A DNA stretch of 60,426 nt from NCBI GenBank assembly GCA_964411425.1, contig CAYPKW010000009.1, positions 1-60,426 of the forward strand, read 5' to 3'. This document shows, in pieces, positions 52,170 through 60,426 of this stretch. A model generated the notes under the pieces. It saw only the letters and a program-made list of their open reading frames with translations. It searched no databases and had not been told where the DNA came from. Each line of letters begins with the position of its first letter. The stretch's first letter is position 1. This DNA is from CAYPKW01 sp964411425. GTDB lineage: Bacteria > Pseudomonadota > Alphaproteobacteria > Dongiales > Dongiaceae. The position numbers and the translations under genes are program-made.

Positions 52170-52431
52170 TAGAAAACCAAGGTCTTGATCGCCTCGAAGC
52201 GGGAGAACGTTTGGGTCCGGCTCCTCTCCCTTCCGGTATCTTCCTCGGCCAGCGCCGCGCCGGACTGTCGCCTAGCGGTCGCTTGACATGTAGGAGCATA
52301 GTCACATAAGATCATGGCCGTCCGCGCCGCGCGCGGCTGTTCTTTGTCATCGTGAATAACGGCCTCGGCGTCCGGCCCCGCTTGGCCGCGGGGCAGGGGA
52401 TTCCGCCCGCCCGGAGCCAAGCGACCCACTA
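52170..52431. other. Intergenic stretch without a recognised gene
   Basis: No supported coding frame. Short open frames on both strands show no homology pattern. It is less GC-rich than its surroundings. It separates the vapBC promoter from the dispersed repeat that follows the cyclase gene. Confidence 0.5.
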
Positions 52432-52540
52432 TATGTTGTGGGTGGGTACGCATTCCTCCAGCGAGAACCTACCAGGCTCCTCGCTTGGCATGGGGTGCCT
52501 CGCCGAATTTTTCATTTTCCGCTGGACCAAGCGGGCGGCC
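52432..52540 (-). repeat. Dispersed repeat downstream of cyclase gene
   Basis: Related to 15268-15366, sharing an exact CGCTTGGCATGGGG, a following CTCGC, an AT-richer ATTTTTCATTTTC block and a GGACC-containing end. It lies 15 bases after the stop codon of the minus-strand cyclase gene, the same relation as the other copy has to its gene. CCAGCGAG...CTCGCTTGG can pair as a stem. Confidence 0.5.
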
Positions 52541-52555
52541 GAGCCTCGGCCCGCC

Positions 52556-54661
52556 TCACTTCCGCGTCAGCACGGCGATCCCGTCCCAGTCGGCGGGCGG
52601 CGGCTCGGCCTTGAACGCGCGGGCGCGTTCGATCAAGGCCCGCGAAGGCCGATCGTCGCCGCGCAGCGCCACGGCCCGCTCGAACAGCGCGATCGCCTCG
52701 TCCCAGAGGCGCCGGCGGAACGCGGCCAGGCCCTCCTCGTAGGCGCCGACCCAGGCCAGCGTCGCGGCGTCCACCTCGCCCGCGAGGCCGACCAGCTCGT
52801 AGACGTCGATGCCCTGCACCTTGCCGTACACCGCGACCCGGTCGAGCCGGCGCGCGACGACAACGTCCTTCGCCTCGGCGTAGGTGGCTTCGCCGATCAT
52901 GATCTCCGTGCCGTATTCCTTGTTGAGCGCCTCGAGCCGGCTCGCCACGTTCACCGGGTCGCCGATGGCCGTGTAGTTGAGGCGCTCGCGGCTGCCGAAA
53001 TTGCCGACCAGCACCGTGCCGGTGTTGAGGCCGATGCGGGCAAAGAGCGGCGGCCGGTCGCCGCCTGCGGTCGTGAGGCGCAGCTCCCGCAGCCGGGCCT
53101 GGCAGGCGAGCGCCGCGCGGCAGGCGCGCTCGGCCTGGCGCTCGTCGGCCATGGGCGCGCCCCAGAACGCCATGATCGCGTCGCCGATGTACTTGTCGAT
53201 GGTTCCCTGCTGGCGCTGGATCGCGCCCGACATCTCGCTCAGGTAGTCGCCCAGGAGCGGGATGATGCCTTGGCCCAGGGTCTCGGAGATGCGGGTGAAC
53301 CCGGCGATGTCCATGAACAGGAGGGTGAGTTGGCGCCGCTCGCCGCCGAGCTCGGCCTCGATGCCGGCGTCGAACAGCATGCGCACGACATCGGTCGGGA
53401 TGTATTTGCGGAACGATCCCAACGACGCGCTCATGCGCCCGATGGCGGCCGAAAGAAGGGCGATCTCGGTGAAGCGCGACGGCACCGGCCGCACGTTCTC
53501 GAGCCGGAAGTCCTCGAGCTGGCGCACGTTCTCGCCGATCAGCACCAGCGGGTTGCCGAGCGTCCGCCGGGCGACGAACGCCGTCGCCGCCGCGATGACG
53601 ACGATGAGCGCCACGACGCCGTAGAGCAGGCGGCGCGTGTTGCGGTCGATGTCGCCCAAGAGGTCGGAGGCGGCGGTCACGATAGAGACGATGAGGCCCA
53701 TCTTGACGAGCGGCTGGAAGCTGACGAAGTAGGTCTCGCCCGTGGCCGGGTCGTCGATCGCCAACTCGCGCCGTTCGCGGATCTCGTTGAGCTCGAGGTT
53801 GTTGGCCGCGAGCGCCTGCACCGCGATCTGGAGCAGCGGCTCCGCGGCCTCCTCTAGCCTGCCGACGGCGGCGGGCCCGGCCAGGTTCTCGGCCTTCGCC
53901 ATCTGGGTGGCGACCAGTTCGCCGTAAATGTTGGTAAGAAACACCGTGCCGCCTGGGCCGGCGTCGATGCCGTCGAGGAAGGCGGAGATGCGCTCGAGCT
54001 CGATGGAAACGCCGACCACGCCCAGCAACACGCCGCCCTGCGTCACCGCCTCGGCGGTGGTCACGCCCGCCTTGCCGGTCGCGGGCAGCCGATAGATGTC
54101 GCTCCAATCCGGCGCCGCGGCGTCGAAGGCGGTCTGAAACCAGAGCTGCTGGGTGATCGGCCGGTCGCTCTCGACCGTCTCTTCGCCCGCGAGGACTAGG
54201 CCGCCGTCGGTGTCCATGGCGTAGCGCCGCACCCTGCGCATCGCGGGACCGCCCGCGCCCGGCGTCGTCTCCTCGACCAGCACCGCGTCGCTGGCCGCGC
54301 GGCGCACGCCGAAGGCGCGGCTGTCCGGCCAGCCGAACTCGATCGCCGAGATGGCCGGCGCCCCGTGCAGGAAGGAGAGGAACAACGCGTCGTGATCGTG
54401 GGCGTCCGCCAGGTCGATCACGCCGTTCCCGATGATGTCCGCGATGGTCATGCGAGCGCCCACCGCGGCGTCGAGCAGGCCGTCGGCCTTCTGGCCGATG
54501 GTGTCGACGTACTGCGTGTTCAGCCGTTCGCGCAGCTCGGCGATGTTGGCCCGCGAGGTAAGGTCCCACGGGATATGGATGAAGGCCGCCGTCAGCACCA
54601 CCGCGCCGGCGGTGCCGGCGGCAAGCGCGAAGCGGAGCGAAACGCGCAGCTTGATCGCCAC
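52556..54661 (-). CDS. Membrane adenylate/guanylate cyclase with extracytoplasmic sensor
   Basis: A 701-residue protein. A first transmembrane helix lies near residues 10-30 (FALAAGTAGAVVLTAAFIHI), followed by a Cache-like periplasmic sensor of about 300 residues. A second helix (LLYGVVALIVVIAAATAFVA) precedes a HAMP-like linker. The class III cyclase has metal Asp in LLFMDIAGFTRISE and KYIGDAIMAFW, and Asn/Arg in IGDPVNVASRLEAL. All key residues are present. The GTG at 54661 (GGGAGGG upstream) is 17 bases after recR, so it forms the tail of the dnaX-ybaB-recR operon. The product nucleotide is not certain. Confidence 0.85.
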   Translation of the reverse strand: MAIKLRVSLRFALAAGTAGAVVLTAAFIHIPWDLTSRANIAELRERLNTQYVDTIGQKADGLLDAAVGARMTIADIIGNGVIDLADAHDHDALFLSFLHGAPAISAIEFGWPDSRAFGVRRAASDAVLVEETTPGAGGPAMRRVRRYAMDTDGGLVLAGEETVESDRPITQQLWFQTAFDAAAPDWSDIYRLPATGKAGVTTAEAVTQGGVLLGVVGVSIELERISAFLDGIDAGPGGTVFLTNIYGELVATQMAKAENLAGPAAVGRLEEAAEPLLQIAVQALAANNLELNEIRERRELAIDDPATGETYFVSFQPLVKMGLIVSIVTAASDLLGDIDRNTRRLLYGVVALIVVIAAATAFVARRTLGNPLVLIGENVRQLEDFRLENVRPVPSRFTEIALLSAAIGRMSASLGSFRKYIPTDVVRMLFDAGIEAELGGERRQLTLLFMDIAGFTRISETLGQGIIPLLGDYLSEMSGAIQRQQGTIDKYIGDAIMAFWGAPMADERQAERACRAALACQARLRELRLTTAGGDRPPLFARIGLNTGTVLVGNFGSRERLNYTAIGDPVNVASRLEALNKEYGTEIMIGEATYAEAKDVVVARRLDRVAVYGKVQGIDVYELVGLAGEVDAATLAWVGAYEEGLAAFRRRLWDEAIALFERAVALRGDDRPSRALIERARAFKAEPPPADWDGIAVLTRK

Positions 54662-54678
54662 TCTAGGATTCCCTCCCG

Positions 54679-55272
54679 TTACATCGGCCGGCGGGCGCCG
54701 AAGGCGGTGGCGAGCGTGCCCTCGTCGAGATAGTCGAGTTCGCCGCCCACCGGGACGCCGTGGGCGAGCCGCGTCACCATCGCCGGCAGGTGGGCCAGCC
54801 GGTCGGCGATGTAGTGCGCGGTCGTCTGTCCATCGACCGTCGCCCCCATCGCCAGCACCACCTCCTTGACGCCGCCGCCGGCCACCCGTGCCACCAGCCC
54901 CCCGATGTTGAGCTGCTCCGGTCCGATGCCGTCGAGCGCCGACAAGGTGCCGCCCAGCACGTGATAGCGGCCCTTGAACACTTGGGCGCGCTCGAGAGCC
55001 CACAGATCGCCCACTTCCTCGACGACGCAGACGATCGAAGGATCGCGCCTGGGATCGGCGCACAGCGCGCACGGATCGACGGTGTCGAGGTTGCCGCAGG
55101 AGGAGCACGCGCGCACCTTCGCCGCAGTGTCGGCAAGTGCCGCCGCCAGCGGCAGCATCAGCGTCTCTCTCTTCTTCAGGAGGTGCAGCGCCGCGCGGCG
55201 CGCCGAACGCGGCCCGAGCCCGGGAAGCTTCGCCAGCAGCTGCATCAGGCGGTCGAGATCGGACGGGGTCAT
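54679..55272 (-). CDS. recR: Recombination mediator RecR
   Basis: A 197-residue protein of standard length. It has the helix-hairpin-helix start (MQLLAKLPGLGPRSARRAAL), a zinc finger (CSSCGNLDTVDPCALC), and a Toprim domain with VCVVEEVGDLWALERAQVFK and GLVARVAGGGVKEVVLAMGA. It works with RecF/RecO to load RecA on gapped DNA. It is encoded 27 bases after ybaB, in the classical dnaX-ybaB-recR order. Confidence 0.96.
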   Translation of the reverse strand: MTPSDLDRLMQLLAKLPGLGPRSARRAALHLLKKRETLMLPLAAALADTAAKVRACSSCGNLDTVDPCALCADPRRDPSIVCVVEEVGDLWALERAQVFKGRYHVLGGTLSALDGIGPEQLNIGGLVARVAGGGVKEVVLAMGATVDGQTTAHYIADRLAHLPAMVTRLAHGVPVGGELDYLDEGTLATAFGARRPM

Positions 55273-55299
55273 GGCGAGGCGGGCGGGCGGCCTCGCCGG

Positions 55300-55623
55300 T
55301 CAGAACGGCAGCTTCAAGCCGGGCGGCAGTTGCAGCCCGCCGGTGATCTTCGCCATCTCCTCGCCGAGCCGCGATTCCAGCTTCGCCTTGGCGTCGTTGT
55401 AGGCGGCCACCATCAGGTCTTCCAGCACCTCGCGCTCGGCCGGCACGGCAAGGTCGGGCGCGATCCTTATCGCCCGCATCCGCGCCTTGCCGTCGAGTGT
55501 CACGCTCACCATGCCGGCGCCGGCCGTGCCGGTGACCTCGATCGACGCGAGGCCCGCCTGCATCTCCTCGATCTTGGCCTGCATGGCCTGGGCCTGTTTC
55601 ATCATCTGGCCGAGGTTGGTCAT
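55300..55623 (-). CDS. ybaB: YbaB/EbfC nucleoid-associated protein
   Basis: A 107-residue DNA-binding protein. NLGQMMKQAQAMQAKIEEMQ starts the helical arm, and GTAGAGMVSVTLDGKARMRA, then VLEDLMVAAYNDAKAKLESR, complete the family fold. It lies between dnaX (3-base gap) and recR, as in most proteobacteria. It coats DNA and influences expression. Confidence 0.95.
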   Translation of the reverse strand: MTNLGQMMKQAQAMQAKIEEMQAGLASIEVTGTAGAGMVSVTLDGKARMRAIRIAPDLAVPAEREVLEDLMVAAYNDAKAKLESRLGEEMAKITGGLQLPPGLKLPF

Positions 55624-55626
55624 CGC

Positions 55627-57351
55627 CTAGCTCGCTCCTTCGGGCGGCTCGGTATCGCTTGCGGGCGGCGCGGCGTCAAGCGGGCGCACCGCCTCGATGA
55701 CGGCGCCGGGAAAGCGCGCCGTCACCGCCGCGACCAAGGGATGGCTCAGCACCGCTTGCCGCGCCGCGCGGTCGGCCGCCGCCGCCTGCTGTGACAGCGT
55801 CGGCAGGCCCTCCTCCTCGGAGACCGCGACGATCCAGCGCCGGCCGGTCCATTCGCCGAGCAGGCTGCCCAGCCGGTTGGCGAGGTTTGCGGGCGCCTCC
55901 GCGGCGGGGCGGAACTCGATGCGTCCGGGCTCGAAGCGCACGAGATGGACGCTGTGCACGAGGTGCGTGTGGAGGATCGCCTCGCGCCGCACCTCGAACA
56001 GCCGCGCCACCTCGGCGAAGCTTTGCGGTTGCGGCGCCGCGGGGCTTGGCGCCGCCTCGCTGCCGCCGCCCGCGAGCAGTGCCAGCGGCCGACCCCCCTG
56101 TGGCTCGCTTGCGGGCGGGCTAGCGATCGGGCCGGTGTGCTCCCGCCGGCCCGCCGGCGCGCCGTCGCCCGCGGAGGGCCTTTGGACGAGCCGGCCGACG
56201 AGCTCGCCCGGCGTAGGCCAGTCGGCGACATGGGCAAGGCGGACCATCGCCATCTCGGCCGCTTGCAGCGGATGCGGCGCGCCTTGCACCTCGGAGAGCC
56301 CTTTCAGCAGCATCTGCCAGGCCCGCGCCAACGCCGCCAGCGACAGCCGGCCGGCCATGTCGCGGCCGCGCGCGCGCTCGTTTTCCGGCACCGTCGACGC
56401 CTCGGCCGCCTCTGGCGCCACCTTGATGCGCGTGAGCCAATGGGTAAGGTCGAGCAGGTCCTCGATCGCTGCCGCCGGGTCGGCGCCCGCCCGATACATG
56501 TCGCCCATGAGATCGAGCGCGCCCTTGACGTCGCCCGACATCAGCCGGTCGAACAGGTCGAAGAGTTGGCTGCGATCTGCGAGGCCCAGCATCCGGCGCA
56601 CCTCGGCCTCGCTCACCTTGCCGGCGGCGAGCGCGATCGCCTGGTCCAACAGCGACAGGCCGTCGCGCACCGAGCCCTCGGCGGCGCGCGCGATCAGCGC
56701 CAGCGCCGCCGGCTCGACGGCGATCCCTTCTTTCTCGGCGATGGCGGCGAAATGCTCGATGAGCGTCGCCATCTCGACCCGGCGCAGATCGAAGCGCTGG
56801 CAGCGCGACAGCACCGTCACCGGAATCTTGCGCGCCTCCGTGGTGGCGAACACGAACTTGACGTGGGCCGGCGGCTCTTCCAGCGTCTTCAAGAGCGCGT
56901 TGAATGCTGGCGTGGATAGCATGTGCACTTCGTCGATGATGTAGACCTTGAAGCGGGCGGTGACGGGGCCGTAGCGCACGCCCTCGATCAGCTCGCGGAT
57001 GTCATTGACACCGGTGCGGCTCGCCGCGTCCATCTCGATCACGTCGAGGTGGCGGTCCTCGGCGATGGCCCGACAGTGCTCGCACCGCCCGCAAGGCTCG
57101 GTGGCGGGGCCGCCGTCGCCGTCGGGGCCGACGCAGTTGAGCGCGCGCGCGATGATGCGCGCGGTCGTGGTCTTGCCCACCCCGCGCACGCCGGTCAACA
57201 GGAAGGCATGCGCGATGCGCCCGGTGGCGAGCGCGTTGGTGAGCGTGCGCACCATCGCCGCCTGGCCGATCAGCTCGCGGAAGGCGGCCGGCCGGTACTT
57301 GCGGGCGAGCACCCGGTAGGGAGCGTCGGTCGGCGCGACTGGCTCGCTCAT
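55627..57351 (-). CDS. dnaX: DNA polymerase III subunit gamma/tau
   Basis: A 574-residue clamp-loader subunit. Walker A is LLTGVRGVGKTTTARIIA, the zinc-binding cysteines are in CGRCEHCRAI with an upstream Cys, Walker B is VYIIDEVHMLSTPAFNALLK, and the SRC motif is in VTVLSRCQRFDLRR. A proline/alanine-rich linker near 440-490 leads to the C-terminal tau-like polymerase-binding region. The ATG at 57351 is used; the open frame upstream passes through the ffs RNA gene and is not coding. First gene of the dnaX-ybaB-recR operon. Confidence 0.95.
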   Translation of the reverse strand: MSEPVAPTDAPYRVLARKYRPAAFRELIGQAAMVRTLTNALATGRIAHAFLLTGVRGVGKTTTARIIARALNCVGPDGDGGPATEPCGRCEHCRAIAEDRHLDVIEMDAASRTGVNDIRELIEGVRYGPVTARFKVYIIDEVHMLSTPAFNALLKTLEEPPAHVKFVFATTEARKIPVTVLSRCQRFDLRRVEMATLIEHFAAIAEKEGIAVEPAALALIARAAEGSVRDGLSLLDQAIALAAGKVSEAEVRRMLGLADRSQLFDLFDRLMSGDVKGALDLMGDMYRAGADPAAAIEDLLDLTHWLTRIKVAPEAAEASTVPENERARGRDMAGRLSLAALARAWQMLLKGLSEVQGAPHPLQAAEMAMVRLAHVADWPTPGELVGRLVQRPSAGDGAPAGRREHTGPIASPPASEPQGGRPLALLAGGGSEAAPSPAAPQPQSFAEVARLFEVRREAILHTHLVHSVHLVRFEPGRIEFRPAAEAPANLANRLGSLLGEWTGRRWIVAVSEEEGLPTLSQQAAAADRAARQAVLSHPLVAAVTARFPGAVIEAVRPLDAAPPASDTEPPEGAS

Positions 57352-57382
57352 GGCTCGGCCGGCGATTCTAGGTTCCTGGAGT

Positions 57383-57479
57383 GGGAGGCTGGACCGACGA
57401 CCCGGACAAGAACTCGTTACGGCTGCTTCCTTCCGGACCTGGCCGGGTTGGCGAGGCGCCCGTCCGCCGCCAACCTCCC
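57383..57479 (-). ncRNA. ffs: Signal recognition particle RNA, small bacterial type (4.5S)
   Basis: The minus strand carries the universally conserved apical segment GGTCCGGAAGGAAGCAGCC (around 57421-57440) that binds Ffh and FtsY. The ends pair: GGGAGGTTGGC at the 5' side with a GTCCAGCCTCCC-type sequence at the 3' side (57383-57388 and 57474-57479). The length of about 97 bases fits the Alu-less alphaproteobacterial form. It sits 31 bases upstream of dnaX. Exact ends are estimated from the closing helix. Confidence 0.93.
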
Positions 57480-57485
57480 GCAACG

Positions 57486-57516
57486 ACTATACCAAGACTG
57501 CCGGCCTCCGGCGCAA
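57486..57516 (-). promoter_or_regulatory. Promoter of the SRP RNA gene
   Basis: On the minus strand TGGTATAGT provides an extended -10 (TATAGT at 57486-57491), with TTGCGC (57511-57516) as a weak -35 at 19-base spacing. Initiation six to seven bases downstream would fall exactly at the 5' end inferred for the SRP RNA. Confidence 0.65.
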
Positions 57517-57522
57517 GCGCCA

Positions 57523-58167
57523 TCACTGCAACGCGAGGGTGACGATCGAGCCGTCCCTGGCGGCGAAGCGCACCCGCACGATCTGGCCGTCGGGGCCGTA
57601 CCACACCTCGCGTTTCAGTTCGCCGGTGATCGCATAACGGTGCGCCGACATCTTGGCGCCGCGCAGAACGATCTCTTCGACGCCCAGGTCGGTGACGCTG
57701 ACCCGGCGCACCTTGCCGCGCACCAAATCGAACAGCGCGTTGGCCTTGATCGTGCCCGGGTGCCACAGGCTGGCCGGCAGGATGTCGGCCGGCGCCTCGC
57801 GCGGCTCGCCGTCGATCGTCACCGCCAGCTTGCCGCCGTTCGAACTGGCCTCGACGGCGCGCGCCTCGCCATTGTCGTCGGTCTTCGAGGCCAAGGCGAC
57901 GAGCCGGCCGTCCTGCCAGCGCTCCAGTGCCTCGTGGTGGAAGTCGTACACCGTGAGACCTAAGAGCGACACTTCGATGTCGATCCTGGTCGCCACCGTC
58001 AGCCGGTCGGCCTCGCGGCGGAACTCCACGGTTTGTGTGCCGATGCGATCGTCGTCGCGGATGACCGCGTAGACGAGCTTGCCCGACGGCGGAAAGCCGG
58101 CAAGCTCGCTCCCCGCCGCGGGCAGCGCGAGCAAACAAAGAATGGCGAGCAGTCCCGAACGCCCCAT
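57523..58167 (-). CDS. Secreted DUF6134-like protein
   Basis: A 214-residue exported protein with a signal peptide (GLLAILCLLALPAAG) and a beta-rich body. VYDFHHEALERWQDGRLVAL followed by ASKTDDNGEARAV resembles a family of periplasmic proteins of unknown function that I remember as DUF6134. Later, REVWYGPDGQIVRVRFAARD ends the fold. GGGGGG lies before the ATG at 58167. No partner gene. Confidence 0.7.
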   Translation of the reverse strand: MGRSGLLAILCLLALPAAGSELAGFPPSGKLVYAVIRDDDRIGTQTVEFRREADRLTVATRIDIEVSLLGLTVYDFHHEALERWQDGRLVALASKTDDNGEARAVEASSNGGKLAVTIDGEPREAPADILPASLWHPGTIKANALFDLVRGKVRRVSVTDLGVEEIVLRGAKMSAHRYAITGELKREVWYGPDGQIVRVRFAARDGSIVTLALQ

Positions 58168-58294
58168 CCACGCCCCCCTGTTGGAGAGTATGCCCGGTGC
58201 CGGCGCAGCCTGGCAAGTCGAGTTGTCTCCCGCTGTGGATTCGGGCAGGTTGCCGGCCGAAGGCCACGTCCCGGCGGCAGCGAGGAGAAGAGCC

Positions 58295-59050
58295 ATGGAA
58301 TGGCTCGCCGACCCCAGCCTATGGCTCAGTCTGCTGACGCTCACGCTCCTCGAGATCGTGCTCGGCATCGACAACCTGGTGTTCATCGCCGTGCTGGTGG
58401 GCAAGCTGCCGGCGAACCGGCGGGCCGCGGCGCGGCGCCTCGGCATCGGGCTCGCGGTGGTGACCAGGCTGGCGCTGCTCGCCGCCATCGTCTGGATCAT
58501 CGGGCTCACCGCCGTCGCCTTCGAACTGTTCGGCCGCGGCTTCTCATGGCGCGATATCGTGCTCATCCTGGGCGGCCTGTTCCTGCTCTATAAGGCGACG
58601 CACGAAATTCATGACGCGCTCGAAGGCGACGAAGGCGAGGCCTCGCGGCGCGTGCACGCCACATTTTCCGCCGTGGTGGCGCAGATCGCCCTGCTCGACA
58701 TCGTGTTCTCTCTCGATTCCGTCATCACCGCGGTCGGCCTGGTGGAGCAGATATGGATCATGGCGGCCGCGATCGTCATCGCGGTGGCGATCATGCTGCT
58801 GGCCGCCGGCCCGGTCAGCGGCTTCGTCGAGCGCCGCCCGACGGTGAAGATGCTGGCGCTGAGCTTTCTCTTGCTCATCGGCACCGCGCTCATCGCCGAC
58901 GGCTTCGGCGTCCACATTCCCAAGGGGTACATCTATTCCGCCATGGGTTTCTCGGTGCTGGTCGAAGGCTTGAACCTCGCGGTGCAACGCCGGCGCGCGA
59001 AGCCGGTGCACCTGCGCCAGCGCTACAGCGAAAACGGCGGTGGCGCCTGA
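58295..59050 (+). CDS. TerC-family integral membrane protein
   Basis: A 251-residue membrane protein with seven or so hydrophobic helices. The family signatures are clear: LLEIVLGIDNLVFIAVLVGK, with the acidic intramembrane residues, and IALLDIVFSLDSVITAVGLV in the second half. Related proteins export manganese or other metal ions, notably to protect secreted metalloenzymes. The ATG at 58295 follows GAGGAGAAG. The 3' end overlaps nudC by 11 bases. Confidence 0.9.
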   Translation: MEWLADPSLWLSLLTLTLLEIVLGIDNLVFIAVLVGKLPANRRAAARRLGIGLAVVTRLALLAAIVWIIGLTAVAFELFGRGFSWRDIVLILGGLFLLYKATHEIHDALEGDEGEASRRVHATFSAVVAQIALLDIVFSLDSVITAVGLVEQIWIMAAAIVIAVAIMLLAAGPVSGFVERRPTVKMLALSFLLLIGTALIADGFGVHIPKGYIYSAMGFSVLVEGLNLAVQRRRAKPVHLRQRYSENGGGA

Positions 59051-59936
59051 ACGCCCCAACGCTTACGCCGGCATGCCGCTCGATCGGGCGGCGCAGCGGC
59101 GCGCCGACGCCCTGTGGCTCGCCCGGTGCCTCGCCGATCCCGCCAGCCGGGTGCTGGCGGTGTGGCGCAACCGGAGCCTGGTCGTCGAGACGCCGGACCC
59201 GGCGGCGGCGTTGCTGGCGGCGGGCGAGCGCTGGGCGGGCGCGGGCGAGGTGGCGTTCCTCGGCCTGGCCGGATCGCGCGCCCATTTCGCCGTCGATCTG
59301 TCCCATCTAGACCAACCGCCCGATCTCGCCGAAGGCGCGCGATTCGTCGACCTGCGCGCCGTGGGGCCGCTGCTGAGCCAGGGCGACGGCGCGCTGCTCG
59401 CCTATGCCCGCGGCCTCATGCACTGGCACGCCCGGCATCGCTTTTGCGGGGCGTGCGGCGGCGCCACGGCGAGCGCCGCCGGCGGGCACGTCAGGCGCTG
59501 TCCGTCCTGCGGCGCCGAGCACTTTCCGCGCACCGATCCGGCGGTCATCATGCTGGTGGAGGACGGCAGCCGCGTGCTGCTCGCCCGCCAGGCGAGCTGG
59601 CCGCCGGGCCGCCATTCGGTGCTGGCGGGCTTCGTCGAACCGGGCGAGAGTCTCGAAGAGGCGGTGCGCCGCGAGGTGATGGAGGAGGTGGGCATCGCCG
59701 TCGCCGAGGTGCGCTATCGCTCCTCGCAACCCTGGCCGTTTCCCGCCTCCATCATGCTGGGGTTCACCGCGCGGGCCATGACGCGGGACATCCGCCTGGC
59801 GGCGGGCGAGCTCGAGGCGGCGCGCTGGATGAGCCGGAGCGAGCTGCTGAATTTGCCGGACCACGCCGAATTCCGCTTGCCGAGCCCGGATTCCATCGCC
59901 CGGCGTCTCATCGAGGACTGGCTGGCGGGCGCGTGA
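59040..59936 (+). CDS. nudC: NAD+ diphosphatase (NADH pyrophosphatase)
   Basis: A 298-residue Nudix enzyme. The zinc ribbon is FCGACGG...RRCPSCG (residues 137-160). The Nudix box is GFVEPGESLEEAVRREVMEE, then VGI, and the NudC-specific SQPWPFPASIM follows. It hydrolyses NAD(H), and in some bacteria removes NAD caps from RNA. The start is a GTG at 59040 inside the end of terC, so translation is coupled. Confidence 0.93.
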   Translation: MAPERPNAYAGMPLDRAAQRRADALWLARCLADPASRVLAVWRNRSLVVETPDPAAALLAAGERWAGAGEVAFLGLAGSRAHFAVDLSHLDQPPDLAEGARFVDLRAVGPLLSQGDGALLAYARGLMHWHARHRFCGACGGATASAAGGHVRRCPSCGAEHFPRTDPAVIMLVEDGSRVLLARQASWPPGRHSVLAGFVEPGESLEEAVRREVMEEVGIAVAEVRYRSSQPWPFPASIMLGFTARAMTRDIRLAAGELEAARWMSRSELLNLPDHAEFRLPSPDSIARRLIEDWLAGA

Positions 59937-60055
59937 GCCGCATCCCGGCGGCGCTCGGCTGCGTCCAAGTCGCGGAGGGCCCTCGCGCCGACATCGCCCG
60001 CCGCCATCGCGATCTCCAGCACATCCAGCAGCAAGTTAATCGAATTTGGATACAC

Positions 60056-60426
60056 TCAGAGTGCGGTCGATACCGGTTTGTCGGCAACCCAGGCGGTACG
60101 GAAGCTTACGCCACCAAGCCGAATTGCCCCGGAAGCTGCGTTTCGCGCTGAAAGTGGCGCCCTTAGTACCTCCGCAAACTCTTGAAGATCCTCGAATCGG
60201 TCAGTTCCTTTGAAGGTGGGATTTTCACGACTGAATGAATGTATGAGCGTCATTGCATGCTTTGCTCCGTATCGGCGGGCATTTGCAATAGCGGCATAGG
60301 ATCGATGCAACAACTGATAGGAGATTTGTCCGACATCGTCGGGTTTGAGGCCCAATTCCTCGCAGATGATCCTAAGGCGCTTGTCTTTTTCGTCTTTTTC
60401 TGGCAATGCCTCGCTTCTCCATTTCT
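60056..60426 (-). CDS. Partial hypothetical protein (DUF6946-like), cut by the window edge
   Basis: The frame runs to the edge with no stop, so the N-terminus lies outside. In the visible 120 or so residues, YQLLHRSYAAIANARRYGAK is followed by HAMTLIHSFS and later FEDLQEFAEVL. This resembles a family of uncharacterised proteins remembered as DUF6946. A TTG at 60404-60406 would be a poor start; the upstream codons read KWRSEA and look coding. Less GC-rich than its neighbours and possibly accessory. Confidence 0.5.
   Translation of the reverse strand, partial: KWRSEALPEKDEKDKRLRIICEELGLKPDDVGQISYQLLHRSYAAIANARRYGAKHAMTLIHSFSRENPTFKGTDRFEDLQEFAEVLRAPLSARNAASGAIRLGGVSFRTAWVADKPVSTAL

Overview
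The window is high-GC, tightly packed bacterial chromosome. Gene content points to an alphaproteobacterium, most likely of a Rhodospirillales-like lineage. The indicators are a dnaX-ybaB-recR operon preceded by a small SRP RNA gene, a RutR/PreTA pyrimidine locus, many 4-base stop/start overlaps, TolB/TPR adenylate cyclases, and palindromic repeats containing GTCATGCCCGCGCTTGACGC. The lineage call is inference from gene content and style, since there is no rRNA marker. No phage, integrase, transposase gene or CRISPR array was seen.

Layout. 0.1-5 kb: tRNA-Arg(CCT), a cyclic-nucleotide-binding protein, then an accessory patch in which two direct copies of a hicAB toxin-antitoxin locus flank two unrecognised genes of lower GC. 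5-15 kb: a peroxiredoxin-like/2OG-oxygenase fusion, an ACT protein, a cytochrome c, a TPR-sulfotransferase, a HAD phosphatase, an SDR, an isopenicillin-N-synthase-type oxygenase, a methyltransferase and a cyclase-TolB-TPR sensor. 15-21 kb: a complete five-gene peptide ABC importer on the minus strand. 21-30 kb: a VOC protein, a cold-shock protein, a small transposon-like element carrying a DUF3303 gene, and a pyrimidine catabolism locus. That locus holds a nucleoside hydrolase, a carbamoylase, PreA, PreT and a divergent RutR-like regulator with a near-perfect RutR operator, followed by a proline-racemase-fold gene and HigBA. 30-37 kb: glycerol kinase, a TIM-barrel plus FGGY kinase pair, a histidine kinase coupled to a HerA ATPase, and a glutamine amidotransferase. 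38-46 kb: an ammonium transporter with two tandem single-TM small proteins, an aldehyde dehydrogenase, an M24 peptidase-like protein, an MFS transporter and a DUF4139 protein. 46-52 kb: HyuA/HyuB with a coupled antitoxin and a broken PIN toxin, a nitronate monooxygenase, and an intact VapBC. 52.5-60.4 kb: core genes (cyclase, recR, ybaB, dnaX, ffs, a DUF6134-like protein, terC, nudC) and a truncated gene at the edge.

How the genes fit together. The clearest pathway is pyrimidine use: the nucleoside hydrolase would free uracil, PreTA reduce it, and the carbamoylase hydrolyse the N-carbamoyl product, under RutR control. The dihydropyrimidinase normally needed between PreTA and the carbamoylase is not in the window. 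Nitrogen acquisition recurs through the peptide importer, Amt, amidotransferase, PreTA, HyuAB and the nitronate monooxygenase. Six toxin-antitoxin-type loci lie scattered among these genes, and at least three show decay: a frameshifted hicB, a vapC with an internal deletion and a stop codon, and a DUF4160 gene reduced to its two ends.

The least explained structures are: (i) a 581-bp element with 15-bp terminal inverted repeats and a perfect 8-bp target duplication, inserted beside the cspA promoter; (ii) the Amt-associated tandem small membrane proteins, one with a damaged 5' end; (iii) the hicAB-flanked cassette; (iv) dispersed palindromes that share a CTAGTGGATCGA-type edge; (v) a second dispersed repeat lying just after two minus-strand genes.
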